DNA of 64,000 bases, taken from NCBI GenBank assembly GCA_040398465.1, contig JBBAUA010000006.1:30813-94812 (forward strand), read 5' to 3'. This DNA is from UBA7672 sp040398465. GTDB lineage: Bacteria > Pseudomonadota > Alphaproteobacteria > Caulobacterales > Hyphomonadaceae. Shown in pieces: positions 8,002-15,378 of the stretch; positions within the stretch are counted from its first letter, which is position 1, and every line of letters begins with the position of its first letter. The notes under the pieces are model-generated. The model was not told the DNA's origin and did no database searches. It was given only the letters and a program-made list of their open reading frames with translations. Made by a program: the position numbers and the translations under genes.

Positions 8002-9672
8002 CTACATGTTTGGATAGTTCGGCCCGCCGCCACCCTCGGGCGTCGTCCAGGTGATGTTCTGGTTCGGGTCCTTGATATCGCATGTCTTGCAGTGGACGCA
8101 GTTCTGCGCGTTGATCTGGAAGCGCTTCTCGCCATTCGCCTCCTCCACCCACTCATAGACGCCGGCCGGGCAGTAGCGGTTCGATGGACCGCCATAGACG
8201 CCCAGCTCGCTCGATTTCTGCAGCGCCATGTCGGCGACCTTCAGGTGCGCCGGCTGGTCCTCGCCGTGGTTGGTGAAGGAGTAAGCGACGCTCGTCAGGC
8301 GATCGAACGACAGCACGCCGTCCGGCTTTGGATAGACAATCTTCTTGTGCTTGGCCGCCGGCTCCAGCGATTTCGCATCCGACTTCTCGTGCTTCATCGT
8401 CCCGAAGAAGGAGAACCGCCCGAGCAGCGTGTTCACCCACAGGTCGAGCCCCGTCAGCGGAATGCCCAGCGCCGTGCCGAACTTGGTCCACAGCGGCTTC
8501 GCATTGCGGACAGCCTTCAGCTCCTTCGCCACCCAGCTCGTCTTGAACGCTTCGGCGTAAGCCGTCAGCTCATCGCCCTGACGCCCATCGGCGACAGCCG
8601 CGAACGCAGCCTCGCCCGCCAGCATGCCCGTCTTCATCGCATTGTGGCTGCCCTTGATGCGCGGCAGGTTCACGAAGCCCGCCGAGCATCCGATCAGCGC
8701 CCCGCCCGGGAAGGTCAGTTTCGGGATCGACTGCCACCCGCCCTCGGTGATCGCACGCGAGCCATACGAGATACGCGATCCGCCCACGAGATGCTTCGAC
8801 ACATCCGGATGATGCTTGAAGCGCTGGAATTCCTCGAACGGCGACAGCCACGGATTTTTATAGTTCAGGTGAACAACAAGTCCGATCGCCACATAGCGAT
8901 CGCCGAAATGGTACATGAACGTGCCGCCGCCCGTCGAATTGCCCAGCGGCCATCCGAAGGTGTGTTGCACGAAGCCGGGCTTGTGCTGCTCGGCGGGAAC
9001 CTGCCACAGCTCCTTGATGCCGATGCCGAACTTCTGCGGCTGCGAATCCTTGTCGAGCTTGAAGTCGCGGATCAGGCGCTTGGCCAGCGACCCGCGCACG
9101 CCTTCGCCGATCAGCACATACTTGCCGTTGAGCTCCATGCCGGGCGAATAGTTCGGTCCCGGCTCGCCATTCTTCTCGATCCCCATCACGCCCGCGATGA
9201 CGCCCTTGATGGAACCATCTTCACGATAAGTGAGATCAGACGCCGCAAACCCCGGATAGATCTCGACGCCCAGCGCTTCGGCCTGCTGCGCCATCCAGCG
9301 CGTCACGCTGCCGAGCGAACCGATATACATGCCGTGATTGTGCAGCATCGGCGGCATCAGGAAGACGGGAAGCGGCACCGACCCCATCTCGCCGAGCACC
9401 AGGAACGTGTCCTTGGTCACCGGCGTCTCGAACGGGCAGCCTTTTTCCTTCCAGTCCGGGATCAGCTCGTCCATCGCGCGCGGATCCATCACCGCGCCCG
9501 ACAGGATATGCGCCCCGACTTCCGAGCCCTTCTCCAGCACGACAACCGAGACCTCTTTCCCGGTCTCGGCCGCCATCTGCTTGATGCGGATCGCCGCGGC
9601 GAGGCCAGCGGGGCCAGCGCCCACGATGACCACGTCGAAATCCATGGACTCCCGCTCGACGGCCTCAGTCAT
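8002..9672 (-). CDS. Electron transfer flavoprotein-ubiquinone oxidoreductase (ETF-QO)
   Basis: Membrane-associated flavo-iron-sulfur enzyme that takes electrons from reduced ETF and passes them to ubiquinone, linking acyl-CoA and amine dehydrogenases to respiration. 556 residues, the usual size. Visible are the N-terminal FAD fold VVIVGAGPAG near residue 14, the GEGVRG segment, and the C-terminal 4Fe-4S ligands C501, C525, C528 and C531 (NCVHCKTCD). Its partner genes etfB and etfA lie 33 kb away, and an acyl-CoA dehydrogenase lies at 21.5 kb. Starts at ATG 9672, divergent from the uracil-DNA glycosylase gene. Confidence 0.96.
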   Translation of the reverse strand: MTEAVERESMDFDVVIVGAGPAGLAAAIRIKQMAAETGKEVSVVVLEKGSEVGAHILSGAVMDPRAMDELIPDWKEKGCPFETPVTKDTFLVLGEMGSVPLPVFLMPPMLHNHGMYIGSLGSVTRWMAQQAEALGVEIYPGFAASDLTYREDGSIKGVIAGVMGIEKNGEPGPNYSPGMELNGKYVLIGEGVRGSLAKRLIRDFKLDKDSQPQKFGIGIKELWQVPAEQHKPGFVQHTFGWPLGNSTGGGTFMYHFGDRYVAIGLVVHLNYKNPWLSPFEEFQRFKHHPDVSKHLVGGSRISYGSRAITEGGWQSIPKLTFPGGALIGCSAGFVNLPRIKGSHNAMKTGMLAGEAAFAAVADGRQGDELTAYAEAFKTSWVAKELKAVRNAKPLWTKFGTALGIPLTGLDLWVNTLLGRFSFFGTMKHEKSDAKSLEPAAKHKKIVYPKPDGVLSFDRLTSVAYSFTNHGEDQPAHLKVADMALQKSSELGVYGGPSNRYCPAGVYEWVEEANGEKRFQINAQNCVHCKTCDIKDPNQNITWTTPEGGGGPNYPNM

Positions 9673-9783
9673 TATAACAGTCTCCGAATGCCCCGCGGGA
9701 ATCGACCCAACCGGAAATCCCTATACCTGAGGGCTAGTTAGCCTCATGGTTCAGATGCAACAAGCACGGAGTCAAAGGGCGGC

Positions 9784-10623
9784 ATGACGCACCCCCAATC
9801 CGAAATGGCCCTGCGCGCGCTAGCTGATTTCTGGACCGATATGGGCCTGGAGGAAGCGCGCGCGCTGCGGACGTGGCGTCCGCCCGGCGCCGCAGCGGCC
9901 CCGCGCGCCCCCGCGCCTGCCCGCGCCCCGACCATCGCCCGCACACCCGACATGCCCGCCGCCCCGCGTGGCGCGCCCCGCAAGCTCAACAACAACCCCA
10001 TCAACGACGCCAAACGCCTCGCCCTGCAGGCCAACTCGCTCGCGGAACTCCGCACCATCGTGGAACAGTATGACGGCTGCCCCCTCAAGAAGGCCGCCAA
10101 GACCACCGTGGTCTGCGACGGCGCCTATGATGCAGAGATCATGATCGTCGGCGAGGCCCCCGGCGCCGAGGAAGACGCGCGCGGCCTCCCCTTCGTCGGC
10201 CGCGCCGGACAATTGCTCGACAGGATGCTCGCAAGCATCGGCCTCAGCCGTCAGGAAAATGTCTACATCACGAACCTGATCTACTGGCGCCCGCCCGGCA
10301 ACCGCGACCCATCCCCCGTCGAGATGCAGATGTGCGCCCCCTTCCTGCTGCGCCAGATCGAGCTCAAGCAGCCGAAGCTGCTCCTCACCGCCGGCAAATT
10401 CGCGACCAGCGCCATGCTCGCCAAGGACGACGGCATCATGAAGCTTCGCGGCCGCAAGCTCAGCTACCAGCAGGAAGGCCTCGTCGCGATCCCCTGCATC
10501 CCGATGCTCCACCCCGCCTACCTGCTCCGCCGTCCCGAGGACAAGTCCAAAGCCTGGGACGACCTCCGCGCCATCGCAAAACTCTGCGATGAGCTTGGCA
10601 TCAAGCGCGGCGCGGCGCTGTAG
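9784..10623 (+). CDS. Uracil-DNA glycosylase, family 4-like with incomplete Fe-S ligand set
   Basis: Base-excision repair enzyme removing uracil from DNA. After a ~70-residue Ala/Pro-rich leader (30-65), the 279-residue protein has motif A GEAPGAEED at 123-131, PFVGRAGQLLD, and motif B HPAYLLR at 243-249, all as in family 4 enzymes. Family 4 normally binds a 4Fe-4S cluster through four Cys; here C99 and C184 remain, but the partner of C99 (C-x2-C) is Tyr96 and the KCRPPGNR cysteine is Trp168 (YWRPPGNR). The cluster is therefore probably absent, a state I believe also occurs in other alphaproteobacterial homologues. ATG at 9784 is preceded by AAAGGGCGGC. Confidence 0.88.
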   Translation: MTHPQSEMALRALADFWTDMGLEEARALRTWRPPGAAAAPRAPAPARAPTIARTPDMPAAPRGAPRKLNNNPINDAKRLALQANSLAELRTIVEQYDGCPLKKAAKTTVVCDGAYDAEIMIVGEAPGAEEDARGLPFVGRAGQLLDRMLASIGLSRQENVYITNLIYWRPPGNRDPSPVEMQMCAPFLLRQIELKQPKLLLTAGKFATSAMLAKDDGIMKLRGRKLSYQQEGLVAIPCIPMLHPAYLLRRPEDKSKAWDDLRAIAKLCDELGIKRGAAL

Positions 10624-10732
10624 GGTGCAAGGGCGTGCTCGAAGGCAAGATCCAGGCATCGCAGGCGGAAGTCGAGCAGAACGGTCAGAAGTGCGACGCC
10701 GAGCTGATGAAGAGCTTCCCCTCTGGGCTGTA
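10624..10732 (+). pseudogene. Possible C-terminal remnant of a small secreted protein
   Basis: Immediately after the glycosylase stop, another frame reads GCKGVLEGKIQ...EVEQNGQKCDAELMKSFPSGL and ends at TAG 10730-10732. The composition and codon third positions look coding, with two Cys, yet no start codon with a ribosome site exists: the frame opens inside the glycosylase gene. It may be the tail of a lost gene. Weak evidence. Confidence 0.3.
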
Positions 10733-10826
10733 GCCGCGCGGTCAGCCCGCAATTGGCCCCTGCCTTAACGTGAGCTAGCTTCTCCGGGCAGGCGTGATCA
10801 CAACGCCGCTCCCGGAGAGCCCTGCC

Positions 10827-11315
10827 ATGACTACACGTCGCAACCTGCTAAGGACAGGAACCGCCATTGCCGGCGGCCTGTTTGTCACGGCCTGCGCTGG
10901 CGGCGAGGCGTCGGCTGAGAAGGAGATATTCGAGGTCACGCGCACGGACGCCGAATGGCGCAAGCTGCTCGCGCCCGAAGCCTACGCCGTGCTGCGTCAT
11001 GAGAGCACCGAGCGTCCCGGCTCAAGCCCGCTGAACGCGGAGAAGCGCAAAGGCGTCTACACCTGCGCGGGCTGCGACCTCCCCGCCTACGACTCCGCGA
11101 CCAAGTTCGAGTCCGGCACCGGCTGGCCCAGCTTCTATCAGCCGATCAACGACGCCGTGAGGGAAAAGACTGACTGGACCCTCGGCATGTCGCGCACAGA
11201 GGTTCACTGCAGGCGCTGCGGCGGCCACCATGGACACGTCTTCAACGACGGCCCGCAACCCACCGGCCTCCGCTACTGCATCAACGGCGTCGCGTTGAAA
11301 TTCCTGCCGGCGTAA
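10827..11315 (+). CDS. msrB: Peptide-methionine (R)-S-oxide reductase, Tat-exported lipoprotein form
   Basis: Repairs R-methionine sulfoxide in oxidised proteins. 162 residues: twin-arginine leader TTRRNLL at 2-8, hydrophobic stretch, then lipobox VTAC with C23, so the enzyme is likely a Tat-dependent lipoprotein acting outside the cytoplasm. The SelR fold shows the zinc Cys pairs C80/C83 and C128/C131 and the catalytic C151 in RYCIN, plus the signature RPGSSPLN and SGTGWPSF. The ATG at 10827 follows GGAGAGCC; a GTG at 10794 is possible but would spoil the Tat leader. A periplasmic MsrB would need its own electron donor, not seen here. Confidence 0.93.
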   Translation: MTTRRNLLRTGTAIAGGLFVTACAGGEASAEKEIFEVTRTDAEWRKLLAPEAYAVLRHESTERPGSSPLNAEKRKGVYTCAGCDLPAYDSATKFESGTGWPSFYQPINDAVREKTDWTLGMSRTEVHCRRCGGHHGHVFNDGPQPTGLRYCINGVALKFLPA

Positions 11316-11549
11316 GTCTCCCGCGACTGACTCGGAATAGATTTGCATTCACTGGTGAGAGCGCTCCCCGTTCGGCGCCGAGTTTGGGGGAAAACCGTTG
11401 TTCGCGTTTGGAGGAAACTGAACGACGAATTCCAACCCAAGCAATCACTTCCCCGAACGATCTGGGGGAAACAGTGGCGCCAAATCGGCGGGGGAAAATG
11501 CGGCCGTATAATCACGCCCATGAAGCACGAACGCCGCGCTCCCGCCTGA
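11316..11549. other. Gene-free stretch with repeated GGGGGAAA-type motifs
   Basis: Between msrB and the interrupted ORF. Contains four related short motifs, GTTTGGGGGAAAAC (11382-11395), GTTTGGAGGAAACT (11406-11419), ATCTGGGGGAAACA (11460-11473) and GCGGGGGAAAATG (11488-11500). The third is also the right arm of a small inverted repeat TTCCCC (11449-11454)/GGGGAA (11465-11470). TATAAT occurs at 11507-11512 without a good -35. Nothing else recognised. Confidence 0.35.
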
Positions 11550-11918
11550 GTGTTGCGCGACCTCCCCGCACTCGCGGGAGTGTTCGCGTGCTTCTGGCTG
11601 TTCGTCATTCCGCTGATCGCCGAAGGCTTCCGCATCATCAGAGGCGGCAAGCCATCGCAGGACAAGTTCGACAGCCTCGCAGACCCGCACCTCGCGGCTG
11701 AAGCGACACTGGCTTATGCGCTCTGGCGCGAAGCCTAGCGCCGCCTTGGCTACAATCCGAAGCTGGTGAAGCTCGAACTCGCCGACCTCCCCGCCGACAA
11801 CATCGCCCTCATGGCGCGCATCCGCTCCTACATGGACCAGGTGCAGAACCGCTCGCGCGCAGCAGCGCACTACACCGACATCCTGCGCCGGTGCTGGAGC
11901 GGCGCATCAGCGCACGCG
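11550..11918 (+). pseudogene. Membrane-anchored small protein gene interrupted by an in-frame TAG
   Basis: From GTG 11550 the frame reads LRDLPALAGVFACFWLFVIPL..., one membrane helix, then a soluble part ending ...YALWREA, a TAG at 11736-11738, and continues in the same frame RRLGYNPKLVKLELADLPAD...SYMDQVQNRSRAAAHYTDILRR. Both halves look like parts of one helical protein of about 120 residues; a Tyr codon in place of TAG would restore it. The 3' end runs straight into a palindromic repeat at 11919, which may have replaced the original terminus. No family recognised. Alternatives: natural short protein plus noise, or a sequencing error. Confidence 0.5.
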
Positions 11919-11962
11919 CCCCATGGTTCGACGCGCGCGCGTAGCGCAGCGACCCATGAGGC
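11919..11962. repeat. Imperfect palindromic intergenic repeat, copy 1
   Basis: CCCCATGGTTCG at the left end pairs with CGACCCATGAGG at the right end (10 of 12 positions), enclosing a GC-rich middle (ACGCGCGCGCGTAGCGCAG). Its layout matches the 'CCTCATGG...CCATGAGG' palindromic repeats scattered between genes in many alphaproteobacteria. It is followed at once by a 6-bp hairpin CTGTGG-GGTAG-CCACAG (11962-11978). Confidence 0.5.
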
Positions 11963-12002
11963 TGTGGGGTAGCCACAGTCTCGTCCAGCAATTCCCTCGT
12001 AG

Positions 12003-12046
12003 CCCTCATCGCTGAGGAGGCCGAAGGCCGTCTCGAGGGACGAGGG
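12003..12046. repeat. Palindromic intergenic repeat, copy 2
   Basis: Outer arms CCCTCATC (12003-12010) and GACGAGGG (12039-12046) pair with one mismatch; inner arms GGCC-GAA-GGCC form the tip. The text GAGGAGGCC...GGCCGTCTCGAGGGACGAGG resembles the widespread alphaproteobacterial repeat that reads 'CCTCATCCTGAGGAG...CGTCTCGAAGGACGAGG'. Lies downstream of the interrupted ORF and of the convergent DUF3137 gene. Confidence 0.55.
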
Positions 12047-12144
12047 CCGGCTCGCATGCGCCCGAGGCCCGCCGCCTTTCCCCGCAATCCGACAAACACC
12101 CCGCTCACACCTCAGCGCGCCCGCGCGTCTGAGACCGCACCCGC

Positions 12145-13353
12145 TTACCCGCTTCGCACCTCGAAGCGATGGTCGAGATCGATCACCGCATCCGCCGCCG
12201 CAAGCACGCCTGCGATATCCTTCTGCAACTGCACCAGCTGCTCCCGCGTCGCCGCTGGCTTGCTGAACGAGGGCGGCTCGAAGAGGTTGGCGCCGGTCCG
12301 CTTCGGCATCGCGATCTGCAACACGCGCCCGACGCACAACACCTGCGGCCGCTCGAAATCCTGCAGCTCGCCCAGCGCCTTGAGCTTCTCCATGAAGGCC
12401 GGGTGCAGGAGCGCGCGTGAGGCCACCTGGTCCGTCGAATAGACCTCGTAGATCTTCTCGAACGCGACATCCTCGAGCCGCACGCGCTCGCGATGCTGCC
12501 CCTTCTGCCGGTCGAAAAAATTGCCCAGATCGCCTGCGTCCGTCACCACCGCCGTCACAGCGCCCGTGTCGCGCGGCAACTCCAGGGTCACCAGAAGGCC
12601 ATCAAACGTGGTGTCCTTGTTCTTGCCCGAGCCATGCGTCAGCTTCAGCTCGACAATGCTGATCGGCCGCGTCCTGTGCGTGCCGAATATCTCGTCATCT
12701 GCCTCGACCGCGTCGAACCGCCGGAAGATGCATTCCTCCTTCAGCCGGCCAAGATCCGGCGTCACTGCGCCACGATAACTCAGCGCCCCAAACGACGACG
12801 CCAGCCGCGGCAACACCTTGTCCTTGTACAGCCGCGCATACGCCGACGCCGGACCCAGCGAGGCCCACACATAACCCGCGATCGCAGATGCGATCAGCAG
12901 CCCAAGCGTCTCCAGAAAATCCGGCGCATCATCGGAGAACTGGCCGACGACAACCACCGCCACGCCCCCTGCTGCGGCCAGCGGCACACGCCAGACCGCA
13001 CGCCGGTTGATCGCTTCGACCGTCTCCAGCCGCGCCGCCTCCACCTCGTCCAACACATCCTTCAGTTGCATCGCGAGCGCATCGCCCGCCGCCGCGTCCA
13101 CCGGCTTCGGCGTCCGCATCAGCGCCATGGCCGACCAGGCCGCGATCCCCATGATCACCAGCGCCAGAGTGAAGCCGCCAAACACGCCACCCGCCACGCC
13201 CTCCAGGGTCGGATTGCGGATGATCGCCGCCGCCGCAAGGCCGACACCGGCCGTGACCGACAACAGCGCCGCAACCGTCAGGACGCCACGCGCCATCCGT
13301 GCAGATTCCTGCTTTGCGGCTTCAGGTCTGCCGGAAGGCTGGGACACGTCCAT
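12145..13353 (-). CDS. DUF3137 family membrane protein
   Basis: 402-residue protein. Residues 1-20 are polar; two hydrophobic segments follow at about 23-45 and 53-77, then a helical stretch (DVLDEVEAARLETVEAINRR), two more hydrophobic segments near 122-155, and a soluble C-terminal half with LKEECIFRRFDAVEADDEIFG and a beta-rich region ending DFERPQVLCVGRVLQIAMP. This order is that of DUF3137 proteins (Galanin-like beta domain after membrane helices), whose role is unknown. ATG 13353 is preferred; the longer frame to 13521 is arginine-rich. Divergent from the radical SAM gene across a 295-base gap with an A/T island. Confidence 0.75.
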   Translation of the reverse strand: MDVSQPSGRPEAAKQESARMARGVLTVAALLSVTAGVGLAAAAIIRNPTLEGVAGGVFGGFTLALVIMGIAAWSAMALMRTPKPVDAAAGDALAMQLKDVLDEVEAARLETVEAINRRAVWRVPLAAAGGVAVVVVGQFSDDAPDFLETLGLLIASAIAGYVWASLGPASAYARLYKDKVLPRLASSFGALSYRGAVTPDLGRLKEECIFRRFDAVEADDEIFGTHRTRPISIVELKLTHGSGKNKDTTFDGLLVTLELPRDTGAVTAVVTDAGDLGNFFDRQKGQHRERVRLEDVAFEKIYEVYSTDQVASRALLHPAFMEKLKALGELQDFERPQVLCVGRVLQIAMPKRTGANLFEPPSFSKPAATREQLVQLQKDIAGVLAAADAVIDLDHRFEVRSG

Positions 13354-13582
13354 CGGCGCACGATAGCGGCGATGCGCCCCCGCGTCTTGCGTGACCCCGT
13401 CCTGAAGGACAGGCGTCGTGAGGGACCGGCGGCGGACCGACTTGTCATCGATCCGCCGCCTCGTGGAGAAACGGGACGAGCTGCGGGCGGGGTCCCGTTT
13501 CCTGACTCTTCGACCGGCCATTTAGGCTCTGCGTTCGGGGAGGTCATCCACAACGAACTACAAGGCGCGGACCAGCGCAAGC

Positions 13583-13622
13583 CTGTTTTGTTCTTTTTTA
13601 TTTTTTGTTTTGTTCTAGTTTT
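13583..13622. promoter_or_regulatory. A/T island with a 10-bp direct repeat upstream of the radical SAM gene
   Basis: A run of almost pure T/A/G in a GC-rich context. GTTTTGTTCT occurs at 13585-13594 and again at 13607-13616, 22 bases apart, i.e. about two helical turns on one face. It sits 33 bases before the start of the radical SAM gene. Could be an UP-like element or paired operator. It does not match the alphaproteobacterial LexA box (GTTC-N7-GTTC). Confidence 0.4.
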
Positions 13623-13648
13623 GGGGTCTTGGTTACTGATGCAGCGAA

Positions 13649-14779
13649 ATGCCCCCGCAAGAGCGATGGAAAACCCGATCGATCGACGCCGACTGGTCCG
13701 AACTCCGCGACCAGGCGCGCGGCCGTGGTGCGCTGTCCAACGCCTCGGGCCGGTTCGAACGTGAGTACGCAGAACCCTTCGATGACGGTTGGACGGCAGA
13801 CGAAAAGCCAGAAACCCTGAAGACGGAGACCATCCTCGAAAAGCCGAAGACCATCATCACTTACAACACCTCGCCCGACATCGGCTTCGACCGGACGATC
13901 AATCCCTACAAGGGCTGCGAGCATGGCTGCATCTACTGCTTCGCCCGCCCCAACCACGCCTATCGCGGCCTGTCGCCCGGGCTCGATTTCGAGACCAAGA
14001 TCTTCGTGAAACCCTCCGCCCCCGCCCTCCTCCGGCGGGAGCTGTCGAAGAAGACCTACAAGCCCCGCCCCATCCAGTTCGCCGGCGACACCGACATCTA
14101 CCAGCCGCTGGAGAAAGAGCTGCGCATCGCCCGCGGCATTCTCGAAGTCCTGTCCGAATTCAACCACCCGGTGATGCTGATCACCAAGTCCGCGTTGATC
14201 CTGCGCGACCTCGACCTGCTGGCGCCCATGGCGGAAAAAGGACTCGTCTCCGTCGCCATCTCCTTCACCTCGCTCGACCGCCAGCTCTCGCGTGTGATGG
14301 AGCCAAGGTGCGCGGCCCCGCATCGCCGCCTCGACGCCATGCGCGAACTCTCAAGTGCGGGCGTCCCCGTCACGGCGATGACGGCGCCGCTCATCCCCGC
14401 GCTCAACGAACCCGAACTCGAACACTTGCTGGAAGCCGCCGCCGATGCCGGCGCAAAGCGCGCTGGATATGTGCTCCTGCGCCTGCCGCTCGAAATTGCC
14501 AGCCTCTTCACCGAATGGCTTGAGGCGCACTACCCCGACCGCGCCAAGCGCGTGATGTCGCTCCTGCGCGGCATGCACAGCGGACAGGACTACCGCTCGG
14601 AATGGCAAGTCCGCCAGCGCGGCGACGGCCCCTACGCCCAGCTGATCGCCGCGCGATTCCGCAACGCTTCACGCCGTCTCGGGCTGAACTCCGCTCGCAC
14701 GAGTCTCCGCACGGATCTCTTCCGTGTCCCACCCCGCAAGGATCACGGCAGCCAGATGGGACTGTTCGATGATCCTTGA
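13649..14779 (+). CDS. PA0069-like radical SAM protein (SplB superfamily)
   Basis: 376 residues. The radical SAM cysteines lie in CEHGCIYCFAR (CxxxCxxC, around residues 90-97), followed by the family text NHAYRGLSPGLDFETKIFVK and GDTDIYQPLEK. The group, known from PA0069 of Pseudomonas and Rv2578c of Mycobacterium, is related to spore photoproduct lyase but has no proven substrate. It would bind a 4Fe-4S cluster and SAM in the cytoplasm. ATG 13649 is close behind an A/T-rich island and in frame with all motifs. The next gene starts 50 bases downstream and is probably separate. Confidence 0.88.
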   Translation: MPPQERWKTRSIDADWSELRDQARGRGALSNASGRFEREYAEPFDDGWTADEKPETLKTETILEKPKTIITYNTSPDIGFDRTINPYKGCEHGCIYCFARPNHAYRGLSPGLDFETKIFVKPSAPALLRRELSKKTYKPRPIQFAGDTDIYQPLEKELRIARGILEVLSEFNHPVMLITKSALILRDLDLLAPMAEKGLVSVAISFTSLDRQLSRVMEPRCAAPHRRLDAMRELSSAGVPVTAMTAPLIPALNEPELEHLLEAAADAGAKRAGYVLLRLPLEIASLFTEWLEAHYPDRAKRVMSLLRGMHSGQDYRSEWQVRQRGDGPYAQLIAARFRNASRRLGLNSARTSLRTDLFRVPPRKDHGSQMGLFDDP

Positions 14780-14829
14780 CGCCGGCCAGCAATCCACCAT
14801 CGCTTGCCCAGGCGGGATGGAGCGACCAC

Positions 14830-15255
14830 ATGACCAGTACAACAAAGGCAGCGGCGCCTTGTCTCGCTCTCCTGCTCGTCTGCCTTGGTCACGCCGCCAG
14901 CGCACAGGTCTCCTTCATACCGAACTGCGTCGAGCCGATCTCCCAGGCCGAAATCAACATGTGCGCCCGTGTGGAACACGAAGCGGCCGACAAGGAGATG
15001 ACTGCAGTCTACGACCAGGTGATTGCGCAGTTTCGCGAACAGGATCGTTCGTATGCCGACCTCGGTCCGGAATACGTTGGCGCCGAGATGCTGTTGTCGT
15101 CATCGCAGCAGACATGGAGCACCAGCCGAAGCGATTTCTGTTCGGCCGGCGGGCTCGCCAACTATGGCGGATCGATGCGCCCGGCCGTTGTCGCCACCTG
15201 TTTCGCGATGCTGGCGCGCAGCCGAACCGAAGAACTCCGCTGGCTGCTGGAGTAG
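14830..15255 (+). CDS. Secreted DUF1311 / LprI-like protein
   Basis: 141 residues with a signal peptide (hydrophobic 9-25, AxA-type end ASAQ), so periplasmic. The pattern NCVEPISQAEINMCARVEHE followed by AADKEMTAVYDQ is the DUF1311 signature, the domain found in the LprI lysozyme inhibitor. Further Cys near the end (DFCSAGG, ATCFAM) may form disulfides. ATG 14830 has GGAG 12 bases upstream; an earlier in-frame ATG at 14776 overlaps the preceding gene. Whether it inhibits lysozyme is unknown. Confidence 0.8.
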   Translation: MTSTTKAAAPCLALLLVCLGHAASAQVSFIPNCVEPISQAEINMCARVEHEAADKEMTAVYDQVIAQFREQDRSYADLGPEYVGAEMLLSSSQQTWSTSRSDFCSAGGLANYGGSMRPAVVATCFAMLARSRTEELRWLLE

Positions 15256-15282
15256 CGCCCGACGTCGTCAGGGCCATTATGG

Positions 15283-15336
15283 TAAATGGCCGCTTAATCA
15301 TTGACTCAACAGCTTATTTACCCGGGTCAGCGAATC
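15283..15336. promoter_or_regulatory. ccrM regulatory region: CtrA-like box and two GANTC sites
   Basis: Read on the minus strand, TTAA (15297-15294), seven bases, then TTTACC gives a CtrA-type box (consensus TTAA-N7-TTAAC, one mismatch). GACTC at 15303-15307 and GAATC at 15332-15336 are CcrM sites. In Caulobacter crescentus ccrM is switched on by CtrA late in the cycle and has two GANTC sites in its leader; the same parts are present here in the same order. No clear -10 hexamer is visible. Confidence 0.55.
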
Positions 15337-15378
15337 TCACTGCTTCAGTCCCGTACGGGCGTTGCGTGAGACATCCCC

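Noticed and set aside
7879..9741. A 620-codon open frame on the plus strand opposite ETF-QO
   Set aside because: It is the antisense of a certain ETF-QO gene; its protein is Arg/His-rich with no recognisable domain, as expected from GC-rich codon shadows.
13585..13616. Possible LexA site before the PA0069-like gene
   Set aside because: GTTC occurs twice but 22 bases apart; the alphaproteobacterial site needs GTTC-N7-GTTC.
15256..15378. A restriction-modification system around ccrM
   Set aside because: No endonuclease gene is adjacent; the layout and leader sites fit the solitary, cell-cycle CcrM.
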